Assembly (NCBI GenBank): GCA_002440845.1
Contig: DJVL01000021.1
Span: forward strand, 9,377 to 61,279
Direction: 5' to 3'
Length of the DNA: 51,903 nt
DNA from: Patescibacteria group bacterium UBA6257
GTDB taxonomy: Bacteria; Patescibacteriota; Minisyncoccia; UBA6257
Part shown: piece after piece, positions 5,244-13,301 of the stretch
Layout of the letters: the number at the start of each line of letters is the position of its first letter
Numbering within the stretch: the stretch's first letter is position 1
Program-made: the position numbers and the translations under genes
Notes under the pieces: generated by a model
What the model was told of the DNA's origin: nothing
Databases searched by the model: none
Seen by the model: the letters and a program-made list of their open reading frames with translations, nothing else

Positions 5244-6467
5244 CTAAACCTTAAGAAAATCGGTAATTCTGTCCATTTCCATAGCCCGAGACCCTTTTAT
5301 TAAAACTAAATCGCCTTCTTTTATATTTTCTTTTAAAAGTTCTTTGGCTTCATTGTTGTTTTCAAACCAAAAAACCGTCTTCCGGGGATATTTGTTTCTT
5401 ATTGCTTCTTTTGCCAACTTCATTGACTCTCCCACGCCAAAAAAAATATCAGCAACTTCAGCTGCTTTTTCCCCTATTTTTTTATGGGCTTCCTCTGAAG
5501 CCCTGCCCAATTCTTTCATATCGCCAAGAACCACTATTTTTCTTTTGGTCGGGATTTCTTTTATTAAATCCAAGACGGCATTAACAGAATCAGGACTGGC
5601 ATTATAACTATCGTCTAGAAGCCAAGAATTTTTCACCCCCTTAATAAATTTAGTTCTGCCTTTAACTATCTGATAGTTTTCCATTCCTTCCACAATCTCA
5701 ACCAAATTCATATTTAAAACCGCTCCTACGCAAGCAGCGGCGGCCAAAGCATAAGCCTGAGGTTTGCCAAAAATTCCTTCCAACTTCACTGGCACAAAAC
5801 TACCTTTATATTCCAGCCGAAAAGTCATTCCAATTTTCTCTAAATTTTCAGAGTTTATTAATTTATAATTCGTAATTCTCATATCCGCTTTTTCGCCAAA
5901 ACCATAAGTGATAACTGAAGCCAAAATTTTTTCTTGAAAATTTAAAACGTCGGGGTCGTCGGCATTTAAAACAGCTGTCCCTGAGGCGGGAAGCGATTGG
6001 GGCAAAAAACCAATTTCTTCTTTCAGCTCATCTAAATTCTTATAATTTTCCAGATGGACCGGCGGCTTGCCAATAGCTGTAATTACACCTATCCTTGGCT
6101 GAGCTAATCTGACAACTTTTTTAATTGCCGTTGGCGCGTCTTCCGACATTTCTAAAACTAAAATTTTTGGATAATGCCTGTCAAAAAAAATTATTTTTTT
6201 AAAAGCGTAAAAAAAATTAATTAACCACAAAAAGACGCTTCTTTTGGCGTCTTTCCCTCCAATAATGGATATGGCCAATCCCACTTCTGTGTTTAAATTT
6301 AATTCATTTTTACCAACCAAAAACTTATTTTTCAAAACGGCAAAAATAGCTTCTTTAGTTGAAGTTTTGCCGACACTGCCGGCAACGCCAATGACAATGG
6401 GCTTATATCGCCATAAAATTATTTTAGAAAAAAAGTTTAAAATTTTTTGAAGAATTTTTCTTTTCAT
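5244..6467 (-). CDS. murF: UDP-N-acetylmuramoyl-tripeptide--D-alanyl-D-alanine ligase (MurF)
   Basis: A Mur-ligase that adds the D-Ala-D-Ala dipeptide to the UDP-MurNAc-tripeptide in the cytoplasm, using ATP. The 407 residues make it shorter than the ~450 of model enzymes, mainly because the N-terminal UDP-binding domain is reduced to a basic amphipathic stretch before the P-loop GVAGSVGKTSTK (residues 27-38). Further signatures are EMSEDAPT, LNADDPDVL and DDSYNASPDSV in the central and C-terminal domains. It is the last gene of the mraZ-rsmH-ftsL-ftsI-murF cluster, 10 nt after ftsI. The reduced N-terminus means an alternative MurF-like specificity cannot be excluded. Confidence 0.85.
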   Translation of the reverse strand: MKRKILQKILNFFSKIILWRYKPIVIGVAGSVGKTSTKEAIFAVLKNKFLVGKNELNLNTEVGLAISIIGGKDAKRSVFLWLINFFYAFKKIIFFDRHYPKILVLEMSEDAPTAIKKVVRLAQPRIGVITAIGKPPVHLENYKNLDELKEEIGFLPQSLPASGTAVLNADDPDVLNFQEKILASVITYGFGEKADMRITNYKLINSENLEKIGMTFRLEYKGSFVPVKLEGIFGKPQAYALAAAACVGAVLNMNLVEIVEGMENYQIVKGRTKFIKGVKNSWLLDDSYNASPDSVNAVLDLIKEIPTKRKIVVLGDMKELGRASEEAHKKIGEKAAEVADIFFGVGESMKLAKEAIRNKYPRKTVFWFENNNEAKELLKENIKEGDLVLIKGSRAMEMDRITDFLKV

Positions 6468-6477
6468 TTCTTTGTAA

Positions 6478-8268
6478 TTATTGCGTTTTCCCTTCTATCT
6501 CGTCTGGAGGAATATTGTAATAATTTATTAAAAATTGTTCCACTTCTTTAAAAGCAAAAGTTACGGTATAACCGGCGGCTTCGCCCTCTAAGGGTTTATC
6601 CATCTTTACCAAAATAAGAAATCTGGGATTAGTAACTGGAAAGAAAGCGACAAAAGTATGGAAAACATCCTCCGTATAACCTACCCCTCCTTTTTGATAA
6701 ACATAGGAAGTTCCTGTTTTTCCTCCCATGCTATAACCTTTTATTTTTGCGTTGTTGCCAAAACCGTTTTCTATAACGCTTGCCAACATAGAAATTAATT
6801 TTGAAGAAGTTTCTTCGCTGATTACCTGCTGGGATTCCTCGGGGATATCAGAACGCAACTGAGTGGAAACTCCGGAGCTATCTATCAAACTTTCCACAAC
6901 ATAGGGAGTAACCGATTTGCCCTTATTGATTATTGTGGCATAGGCTTTAATAAGTTCCATAGGAGTAATGGCAATGCCTTCTCCGTAAGAAGCAGTTGTA
7001 AAATAGGTGGGATTGGCTTTTGGATATTCTAAATTAGACAAATCTCCGGCAATTTCTGAAGGTAAATCAATCCCAGTTACTTCGGCCAAACCAAATTTTT
7101 TAAAATAGCGGCGCAGACCCTCGTTGCCAACCTGCTGAGAAACAAATATCGCGCCCGTATTTATTGATTGTTCCAAAACTTTTGTCATATTAACTTCTCC
7201 GTAAACCCGATTTTTATAGTTTCTTATAGTGTAACCGCCCACTTCATAATAACCTTTATCAACATAAGTGGTTTCTGGAGTAACCTTGCCGCTATCCAAT
7301 CCGGCAGCCATTGTTATGGGCTTCATTACCGAACCCGGCTCATATCTGCCTTCTACCGCCAAATTCCTGAAAAGCGAATAATCTTTAACTTCATTAAATT
7401 CATTTAAATTAAATGTTGGCCAATTTGCCAAAGCTAAAATTTTCCCTGTCGTCGGTTCCATAACAATCATTGTTCCATCGGTAGCTTTTCTTTCTGTAAT
7501 AAGAGTGCTTAAAGCTTTTTCTGCGGCAAATTGAATATTTTTATCTATGGTGGTAACCAAAGAAACCCCATCTACTTTCATTTTTTCCTGATAAAGGATT
7601 GAGCGGACTAACCTGCCTAAAGCGTCCTTAATCCCAACAAAAGTTCCGTCTTGACCGGAAAGGATATCATCGTAATAAGATTCTAAACCATATCTCCCTT
7701 TAACTTTCCCATCTTCGTTTTCAGCTAAAAAACCTATGACTTGCGAAGCAAAAGATTCCAAAGGATAGTAACGGTAGCTTTTTTCTTCAAAATAAACACC
7801 TTCCAACTTTTCTTCTTTTATCTGTTTTATCAACTCTTCATCCTCTATTTTTTTAAATAAGATTTCATAAGGGTCGTCCGGCTTATTTAATTTCCGGAAA
7901 ATTTCTTCCTGAGGCAAAGGAAGAAATTTTGAAAGAATCAAACTTGCCGCTTGGGAATCTTTTATTTCTTTAGGAACGACAAAAATATCATAATATTTTT
8001 TATTTATGGCCAACGGAATTAAATTATCGTTTTTATCTTTACAATAAATCAAGCCTCTTTCCGGGGGCAAAACTTTTTCCGTATCGTGAATGGCGGCCGC
8101 TTGGGCGGCATATTGAGAATAATCTTTTACCTGAAGAGAAAAAAGGCGGCCGATTAAAACCAAAAAAATCCCGATAAAGAAAAAATTAATGAAAACAATC
8201 CTTTTAGAAAAAGATTGTTCCGTATTAGTTTTTCGGGCAAAAAATCTCCGTCTGTTTTTTATTTTCAT
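6478..8268 (-). CDS. ftsI: Division transpeptidase, penicillin-binding protein 2/3 (FtsI-type)
   Basis: A class B PBP that cross-links septal peptidoglycan outside the membrane. The protein has 596 residues: a basic cytoplasmic tail, one membrane helix at about 26-44, a dimerisation/pedestal domain (PPERGLIY at about 68-75), and a transpeptidase domain with SxxK at Ser313-Lys316 (PGSVMKP), SxN at Ser368-Asn370 (SIN) and KTG at 517-519 (GGKTGTSY). All three catalytic motifs are intact. The position between ftsL and murF supports FtsI rather than the elongation PBP2. There is no PASTA domain. Confidence 0.92.
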   Translation of the reverse strand: MKIKNRRRFFARKTNTEQSFSKRIVFINFFFIGIFLVLIGRLFSLQVKDYSQYAAQAAAIHDTEKVLPPERGLIYCKDKNDNLIPLAINKKYYDIFVVPKEIKDSQAASLILSKFLPLPQEEIFRKLNKPDDPYEILFKKIEDEELIKQIKEEKLEGVYFEEKSYRYYPLESFASQVIGFLAENEDGKVKGRYGLESYYDDILSGQDGTFVGIKDALGRLVRSILYQEKMKVDGVSLVTTIDKNIQFAAEKALSTLITERKATDGTMIVMEPTTGKILALANWPTFNLNEFNEVKDYSLFRNLAVEGRYEPGSVMKPITMAAGLDSGKVTPETTYVDKGYYEVGGYTIRNYKNRVYGEVNMTKVLEQSINTGAIFVSQQVGNEGLRRYFKKFGLAEVTGIDLPSEIAGDLSNLEYPKANPTYFTTASYGEGIAITPMELIKAYATIINKGKSVTPYVVESLIDSSGVSTQLRSDIPEESQQVISEETSSKLISMLASVIENGFGNNAKIKGYSMGGKTGTSYVYQKGGVGYTEDVFHTFVAFFPVTNPRFLILVKMDKPLEGEAAGYTVTFAFKEVEQFLINYYNIPPDEIEGKTQ

Positions 8269-8286
8269 ATCTCAAGAGAAAAGCCG

Positions 8287-8712
8287 TTAAAAAGCTTTTG
8301 CTTGGATTAAATCAGAACTGTTTAAATTAAGATAAGAAATATTTTTTACCTCTGAGAAACCATTAGTTTCCGCCCAAGCCTTGATTTCATCAAAAGAAAT
8401 AACTTTAGCCACTTTTTCCTGTAAAACGCTATTATCTTTTTCTATCTGGCTCAATTCTTGTTTTAGATTAAAAACTCTATAATCAAGGCTGATATTCCTG
8501 CCGTATAAAAAAAGCCAATAGCCACTAATAATCAGAAAAGGGGCTGCTACTATAAATAAAGTTTTTATGCGGCCAAAATTTTTTTCTGTCAACCTTGCCA
8601 AATGACGAAATTTGTTTTTTGCGCTTTTAGAATGAGAAAAATACCTTCTTGAAGAATCAAGAATTAGGGGTTTTCTTTTTTTAGCCGAATCGCAATTATA
8701 AATGATGGTCAT
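8287..8712 (-). CDS. ftsL: FtsL-like division protein
   Basis: The protein has 141 residues: a basic N-terminal cytoplasmic tail of about 50 residues, one membrane helix at about 52-70 (LFIVAAPFLIISGYWLFLY), then a coiled-coil-forming segment (LKQELSQIEKDNSVLQEKVAKV) and a short C-terminal domain. FtsL family members share topology rather than sequence, so the call rests on topology and on the position between rsmH and ftsI, the classical dcw order. It would form a trimer with FtsB/DivIC in the septum and regulate FtsWI. The gene's leader carries the longest decamer repeat array of the window. Confidence 0.75.
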   Translation of the reverse strand: MTIIYNCDSAKKRKPLILDSSRRYFSHSKSAKNKFRHLARLTEKNFGRIKTLFIVAAPFLIISGYWLFLYGRNISLDYRVFNLKQELSQIEKDNSVLQEKVAKVISFDEIKAWAETNGFSEVKNISYLNLNSSDLIQAKAF

Positions 8713-8900
8713 ATATTTTAATAATTTTAAATTTCCAATTTTAAATTTTAAAACAATATTTTAATTTCAAATTTTACCCCCTGAATGGAAAATTCATTGA
8801 AATACAAGGTATCTCAACATATCTCAATGAATTTCTATGTATCTCAATGTACCTCAAGGCATTTCAATTGTATCTCAAATTATATTTCAAGGTATTTCTT
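8713..8900. repeat. ftsL leader: AT-rich module plus decamer array C (longest)
   Basis: Reading the minus strand from 8900 down to 8791, about ten degenerate 10-12-bp units follow one another (TTGAAATACC, TTGAGATACA, TAGAAATTCA, TTGAGATATG, TTGAGATACC), ending in an inverted unit that can fold back (TTGTATTTCAATG). An AT-rich module (8713-8768) then runs to the ftsL start and shares AAATATTGTTTTAAAATTTA and TTAAAATATATG with the rplU leader. Confidence 0.75.
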
Positions 8901-8932
8901 GTTCGGTTTTTAAAGTATAAAAGTTTAAGGGA

Positions 8933-9838
8933 TTAACTTTTTTCCGCGGCGCGAAGTTTGGCGGAATGAGCGCGGGGATTTGCTTTAATTTCTTCCTCTT
9001 GGGGAACAATCGGTTTTTTTGTTAAAATTTTAAGCTTTTTCTCTTTGGCTTTTTCCTTAAAAAAAATTTTTACTATCCTGTCTTCCAAAGAATGAAAAGA
9101 AATAATAACTATCCTTCCTTCCGGCTCAAGAATTTCCCAGCTCTGCCTTAACCCAGATTTCAAATTTTCTAATTCGTTATTCACCGCAATTCTTAAAGCC
9201 TGAAAGGTTCTGGCGGCGAAATGTTTTCTTCCTTTGTCATAATTTTTTGGCAAATTTTTTTTCAGAATTTCCAAAAGCCGGCCGGTGGTAATTATCCTTT
9301 CCTTTCTTCTCGCTTCTTTTATCGCCAAGGCAAGACGTTTTGAATATTTTTCTTCGCCGTACTCTCTAAAAATTTCTTCCAGTTCTCCGACCTCCCAAAA
9401 ATTTATAATTTCGGCGGCCGTCAATTCCTGATTTTTATTAAAACGCATATCCAAGGGTTCGTCTTTTAGGTAAGAAAAACCCCTTTGAGAATCGTCTATC
9501 TGCCAAGAGCAAATTCCCAAATCAAATAAAATTCCAGCAACCGGTTTAAACTTATTGGCTTCAATAACTTTTTTTAAATTCGCATATGAATCATTTACTA
9601 AAATCAAGCGTTGAGAAAGTGAAAAATCTTTTTCAAAGAGTTCTGATGCTTCATTTTTCAGCTTACTATAAATTTCTTTATCAATTTCCAAAGAAAGAAC
9701 TTTTCCCTCCGGACCATTCCTCCTTAAAATGGCAAAACTATGCCCTCCTTCCCCGGCTGTCGCGTCTATAAAATTTCTTTTCGGTTGAACATTCAGATAA
9801 TTGATGGTTTCTTTTAAAAGAACTGGGATATGAGCCAT
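8933..9838 (-). CDS. rsmH: 16S rRNA m4C1402 methyltransferase
   Basis: RsmH (MraW) methylates N4 of C1402 in 16S rRNA using SAM. The protein has 301 residues, the usual length. HIPVLLKETINYL is the family N-terminus, DATAGEGGHSFAIL (25-38) the SAM-binding glycine loop, GILFDLGICSWQIDDSQRGFSY the conserved second motif, and RGRKHFAARTFQALRIAVN-type sequence (KHFAARTFQALRIAVN) and IISFHSLEDRIVK the C-terminal signatures. It sits second in the dcw cluster after mraZ. A degenerate repeat tract lies in its leader. Confidence 0.95.
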   Translation of the reverse strand: MAHIPVLLKETINYLNVQPKRNFIDATAGEGGHSFAILRRNGPEGKVLSLEIDKEIYSKLKNEASELFEKDFSLSQRLILVNDSYANLKKVIEANKFKPVAGILFDLGICSWQIDDSQRGFSYLKDEPLDMRFNKNQELTAAEIINFWEVGELEEIFREYGEEKYSKRLALAIKEARRKERIITTGRLLEILKKNLPKNYDKGRKHFAARTFQALRIAVNNELENLKSGLRQSWEILEPEGRIVIISFHSLEDRIVKIFFKEKAKEKKLKILTKKPIVPQEEEIKANPRAHSAKLRAAEKS

Positions 9839-9855
9839 ATAATTTTTTTGTTAGA

Positions 9856-9920
9856 CAATGAATTTCTATGGATTTCGCGAAGTATATTTTTATGAGCTTC
9901 TGAAATACATTGAAATACAG
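9856..9920. repeat. Decamer repeat tract D (rsmH leader)
   Basis: Scattered units in both orientations (TGAAATACATTGAAATACAG on the plus strand at 9901-9920, and TAGAAATTCATTGTC on the minus strand near 9870) fill the spacer between rsmH and mraZ. It is more degenerate than arrays B, C and E. Confidence 0.5.
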
Positions 9921-9947
9921 CAGAAAGATGGTAGAAATTAATTATTT

Positions 9948-10379
9948 TTATATGCCAAGGTCGCTCAATTTCTCGGCAATATCCCCTGAATCTCGTTCTG
10001 CCCTTTGTTTATAATTTTCCCAAACTTCTTCGTCCCAAATCTCCAAACGATTATAAATTCCGGCTAAAACAATCCTTTTTTTTAAATTAGCGTATTTTTT
10101 CAAATAATCAGGAATAAGGATTCTTCCTTGATTGTCTAAAGAAACTTCCATTGCTCCTCCAAGCATTAAACGGGAAAAAGCTCGAGAATTGGCTTGGCTT
10201 AAAGGCAAAGCTTTTATTTTTTCGGCAATCTGCTGCCATTCTTCTAAGGGAAAAAGAAAAAGACAATTATCCAAACCCCGAGTTAAAACTGCCCCGTTAA
10301 TTAAATATTTTCTCAGTTTTACCGGAGTCGCTGCCCTGCCTTTTATATCTATTGTGTGATGATATTCGCCGATGAACAT
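9948..10379 (-). CDS. mraZ: MraZ, SpoVT-AbrB-fold transcriptional regulator of the dcw cluster
   Basis: MraZ is a ring-forming DNA-binding repressor of its own operon. It carries two AbrB-like repeats: MFIGEYHHTIDIKGRAATPVKLR at the N-terminus and MEVSLDNQGRILIPDYLKKYA in the second half, each with the DxKGR/DNQGR turn. I chose ATG at 10379 (143 residues) because MFIGEY is the conserved N-terminus; an upstream in-frame TTG at 10394 would add five residues. There is no obvious Shine-Dalgarno. Upstream lies a strong promoter followed by four TGG direct repeats with ~10-bp period, the expected MraZ operator layout. Confidence 0.95.
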   Translation of the reverse strand: MFIGEYHHTIDIKGRAATPVKLRKYLINGAVLTRGLDNCLFLFPLEEWQQIAEKIKALPLSQANSRAFSRLMLGGAMEVSLDNQGRILIPDYLKKYANLKKRIVLAGIYNRLEIWDEEVWENYKQRAERDSGDIAEKLSDLGI

Positions 10380-10439
10380 ATGGCAAAAAATCAAAAGTTA
10401 AAATTAAAAATAAGCCAATTAAATCTTTATCTCTTTTCC

Positions 10440-10520
10440 CCAAATTTTATAGTTATCCCCATACTTATCCACATTTCACCACTTTTAATCCATTCTACCT
10501 TTTATAATACCTAAAGTCAA
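10440..10520 (-). promoter_or_regulatory. mraZ promoter with MraZ-box-like operator repeats
   Basis: TTGACT (complement of 10515-10520), 17 nt, TAGAAT (complement of 10492-10497). From the -10 onwards, on the minus strand, TGG repeats start at 10492, 10481, 10471 and 10461 (periods 11, 10, 10), with a further TGGGG at 10442, about two periods on. Known MraZ boxes are direct TGGG-type repeats with ~10-bp spacing just downstream of the promoter, so this is read as the autoregulatory operator. Two of the repeats also spell DnaA-box-like TTATCCCCA and TTATCCACA on the plus strand. Confidence 0.75.
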
Positions 10521-10611
10521 GAAAAAAATAGGGATTTTGTAAAAAAGGCGGAGTGTTGTTTTTTCTTATAAAATGAAAGGAAAAAAAGGTTTTAAAAATA
10601 AAATATATATT

Positions 10612-10631
10612 TTATCCCCATGTTATCCACA
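10612..10631. promoter_or_regulatory. Second TTATCCCCA / TTATCCACA pair
   Basis: TTATCCCCA (10612-10620) and TTATCCACA (10623-10631) on the plus strand repeat the pair found at 10453-10473. They are adjacent to a very AT-rich tract (10600-10611). The second word is a perfect consensus DnaA box. The pair could be a DnaA site or an extra, two-unit MraZ-type site. It lies in the 379-nt divergent spacer between mraZ and ackA. Confidence 0.5.
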
Positions 10632-10679
10632 CAGATAATTTTATGAGAAATTCGAGCTATTAAAATTCGGCATTTTTTA

Positions 10680-10708
10680 TTGCGGTAAAAAAGATTTTTA
10701 TCTATAAT
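10680..10708 (+). promoter_or_regulatory. Promoter of the ackA-pta-acpS operon
   Basis: TTGCGG (10680-10685), 17 nt, TATAAT (10703-10708). The transcript would start near 10715, giving a leader of about 45 nt. Confidence 0.6.
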
Positions 10709-10758
10709 GGTAAAGAGAGAATAAAACTTCTATTATATAAATATATAAAAATAAAAAA

Positions 10759-11886
10759 ATGAAAGTAAATTTTGTTTTAGTTCTTAATTCCGGGTCTTCA
10801 TCGGTAAAATACTCTTTATTTAAAAATGAAAAATGTTTAAGCAAAGGAATTAAAGAAAATATTGGTCTTCAGGGCGGCGAAAAAAACCATAAAATTGCTA
10901 TCAAAAAAATTTTAGAAAAATTAATCAGCGATAAATTAATAAAAGATTTTTCAGAAATCAAAATTATTGGCCATCGGGTAGTTCACGGCGAAGAAATTTT
11001 TAAAAAAGCCGTCGTTCTTAATAAAAAAAATATAAAGAAATTAAAAGAAATTTCTTACCTGGCGCCATTGCATAATCCGGCTAACATCTTGGGTGTAGAA
11101 ATTTGTCAAAAGCTTTTACCTAAATCAAAAAATATCGCAGTTTTTGATACAGAATTTTATAATTCTCTCCCGGAATCCGCTTATCTTTATGCCATTCCTT
11201 ATGATTTCTACCAAAAACACAAAATTAGAAAATATGGTTTTCATGGCATCTCTCATAAATATATTTGTCAGTTAGCTGAAAAAAATATTGGCAAAAAAAT
11301 AAATCGTTTGATTACCTGCCATTTAGGAGCAGGCAGTTCCATTACCGCCATTAAAGAAGGCGAACCAATTGATACTTCTATGGGTTTTACCCCGCTGGAA
11401 GGATTGGTTATGGAATCACGTTCAGGAAGCATTGACCCTTCTATTCCTTTATTTATGATTTCAAAGCTGGGATATAAAGCTACCAAAGTTTACGATATCC
11501 TTAATAAACAATCCGGTTTTTTAGGAATCTGCGGCTTGAAGGACTTTAGAAAAATTCTCAAAAAAGAAAATAGAAAAACAAGGTTATGTTATGAAATTTA
11601 CCTCAAAAGCGTGGTTAAACATATCGGCAGTTATATTGCTCTTCTCGGCGGAATAGACGCCATTGTTTTTACTGGTGGCATTGGCGAGGGCTCGGCAATG
11701 TTCAGAAAAGATGTAGTCAGCTATTTTGAATTCTTAGGCGCCAAAATTGACGATAAAAAAAATAATCAACAAGAAAAAATTATTTCTACTCCTGATTCCC
11801 GAATAAAAATTTTAACCCTGCCAACCAACGAAGAACTGATGATTTATCGGGAGGTAATAAAATTAATAAATAGAAAACAAAATTAA
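10759..11886 (+). CDS. ackA: Acetate kinase
   Basis: It interconverts acetyl phosphate + ADP and acetate + ATP, giving ATP by substrate-level phosphorylation. The 375 residues are slightly shorter than the ~400 usual. Signatures are VLNSGSSSVKYSLF at the N-terminus (ASKHA phosphate 1), HRVVHGEE, YGFHGISHKYI, ITCHLGAGSSI (phosphate 2), DTSMGFTPLEGLVMESRSGS and FTGGIGEGS (adenosine loop). All active-site segments are present. pta follows after 3 nt, so the pair forms the full acetyl-CoA to acetate route. It is on the plus strand, opposite to most of the window. Confidence 0.96.
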   Translation: MKVNFVLVLNSGSSSVKYSLFKNEKCLSKGIKENIGLQGGEKNHKIAIKKILEKLISDKLIKDFSEIKIIGHRVVHGEEIFKKAVVLNKKNIKKLKEISYLAPLHNPANILGVEICQKLLPKSKNIAVFDTEFYNSLPESAYLYAIPYDFYQKHKIRKYGFHGISHKYICQLAEKNIGKKINRLITCHLGAGSSITAIKEGEPIDTSMGFTPLEGLVMESRSGSIDPSIPLFMISKLGYKATKVYDILNKQSGFLGICGLKDFRKILKKENRKTRLCYEIYLKSVVKHIGSYIALLGGIDAIVFTGGIGEGSAMFRKDVVSYFEFLGAKIDDKKNNQQEKIISTPDSRIKILTLPTNEELMIYREVIKLINRKQN

Positions 11887-11889
11887 AAA

Positions 11890-12921
11890 ATGGAAATTAT
11901 AAAAGAAATAAAAAAATCCCTTATTAAAAAAAACACCTTTCCTAAAATTATCTTTCCCGAAGGAGAAGAAGAAAGAATCATCAAGGCGGCAAAAAAAATA
12001 GCAGATGAAAACATCGCCCGACCAATTCTTTTAGGCAAGGAAGAAAAAATAAAAATACTCAGTCAAAAAGAAAATCTCGCTTCAGAAAAAATAGAAATTA
12101 TTGATCCGGAAAAATCAGAGAAAAAAAATATTTTTGCGAAAGAATACTTAAAAAAAGAAAAAATTTCTCTGGAAACGGCAAAAAATATTTTTTCCCATCC
12201 TTTGTTTTTCGCAACAATGGCTGTAAATTTAGAAGAAGCTGACGGAATGATTGCTGGCGCAGTTTTTACTTCGGGAGAAGTAATTGCCGTTGCTTCAAAA
12301 ATCGTTGGTTTAAAAGAAAATATTAAAACTCCTTCCAGCTTCTTTTTAATGGTAAATAAACATTTCTCCGGGGGTGAAAAAGGCAATTTAATTTTCGCTG
12401 ATGCTTCAGTAAATATTAATCCAACGCCGGAGGAATTAGCTGACATCGCTATCACCACTGGTGAAACAGCGATTTCTTTGTTAAATTGGGAACCAAAAAT
12501 TGCTTTACTTTCATTTTCTACTAAAGGGAGCGCTTCGCATCCTCTTACAGAAAAAGTGGTAAAAGCTTTGGAAATTGCCCAAAAAAAAGCGCCCCGCTTA
12601 GCCATTGACGGAGAGCTTCAAGCCGATGCTGCTTTAATTAAAGAAATCGCCAGAAAGAAAATGAAAGATTTGGGCAAGGTGGCCGGTCAAGCTAACATCC
12701 TTATTTTCCCTGATTTAAATGCCGCCAATATTGCTTATAAGTTAACAAGTATTATAGCTGACACTCAAGCTTTAGGACCAATTCTTCAAGGTTTTAAAAA
12801 ACCGATAAGCGATCTTTCCCGGGGCGCCAAAACAGAAGAAATCTTCAATATCGCTGTCATCTTAGCCCACTGGATTAATAAAATTAAAATCAAAAAAGAT
12901 AATTTAAATAAAAAAGATTAA
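11890..12921 (+). CDS. pta: Phosphate acetyltransferase
   Basis: It converts acetyl-CoA + phosphate to acetyl phosphate + CoA. The 343 residues match the short, single-domain class (no N-terminal DRTGG/BioD-like regulatory part). Recognisable segments are PKIIFPEGEEERIIKAA at the N-terminus, ATMAVNLEEADGMIAGA, INPTPEELADIA, LSFSTKGSASHPLTEKVVKA, IDGELQADAAL and LIFPDLNAANIAYKL. It is sandwiched between ackA (3 nt upstream) and acpS, whose ATG shares its A with the last base of the pta TAA, suggesting translational coupling. Confidence 0.96.
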   Translation: MEIIKEIKKSLIKKNTFPKIIFPEGEEERIIKAAKKIADENIARPILLGKEEKIKILSQKENLASEKIEIIDPEKSEKKNIFAKEYLKKEKISLETAKNIFSHPLFFATMAVNLEEADGMIAGAVFTSGEVIAVASKIVGLKENIKTPSSFFLMVNKHFSGGEKGNLIFADASVNINPTPEELADIAITTGETAISLLNWEPKIALLSFSTKGSASHPLTEKVVKALEIAQKKAPRLAIDGELQADAALIKEIARKKMKDLGKVAGQANILIFPDLNAANIAYKLTSIIADTQALGPILQGFKKPISDLSRGAKTEEIFNIAVILAHWINKIKIKKDNLNKKD

Positions 12922-13301
12922 TGATTTATGGCGTTGGGATTGATGTTTTAGAAATAAAACGTTTAAAAAGAGTTTTAATTTTCAGCAAAAAGAAAAAAAT
13001 TTTAAATTCTCTCTTTACTGAAAACGAGATAAATTACGCCAAAAATAAAAGGGGGCTAGAAAATCTAGCCACCACCTTTACTGCCAAGGAAGCGTTGCTT
13101 AAAGCTTTAAAGCTTAATCTATGTAAAAAAAATTATCTAAGAGAAATCGAGGTTAAAAGAAGTCAATCGGGCCAACCTCAAATTTTTCTTCTGGGAAGTT
13201 TGGCAAAAAAATTTTCTCAAAAAAAATTCAAAATCCTTCTTTCTCTAACTTCAACCCCAGAAACAGCTATTGCTTTGGTGGTAATAGAAAAATCAGGTTG
13301 A
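12921..13301 (+). CDS. acpS: Holo-[acyl-carrier-protein] synthase
   Basis: It transfers 4'-phosphopantetheine from CoA to the conserved Ser of ACP. The 126 residues are the usual AcpS length. The magnesium ligands are seen as Asp8 in YGVGIDVLEIKRL and Glu57 in TTFTAKEALLKAL. The C-terminal half (LSLTSTPETAIALVVIEKSG) has the family's SLTHT-like motif in altered form (SLTSTPETA), so the usual His is Ser here. It overlaps the pta stop by one base. Its stop TGA directly abuts the stop of the acyl carrier protein gene on the other strand, placing enzyme and substrate next to each other. Confidence 0.92.
   Translation: MIYGVGIDVLEIKRLKRVLIFSKKKKILNSLFTENEINYAKNKRGLENLATTFTAKEALLKALKLNLCKKNYLREIEVKRSQSGQPQIFLLGSLAKKFSQKKFKILLSLTSTPETAIALVVIEKSG

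Noticed and set aside
10395..10758. Replication origin suggested by TTATCCACA boxes and an AT-rich tract
   Set aside because: Only two perfect boxes occur, one pair coincides with phased MraZ boxes behind the mraZ promoter, dnaA/dnaN are not adjacent, and gene orientation does not switch lastingly here.
12063..12605. A 180-codon frame antisense to pta
   Set aside because: Serine/alanine/phenylalanine-rich shadow of the well-conserved pta gene.
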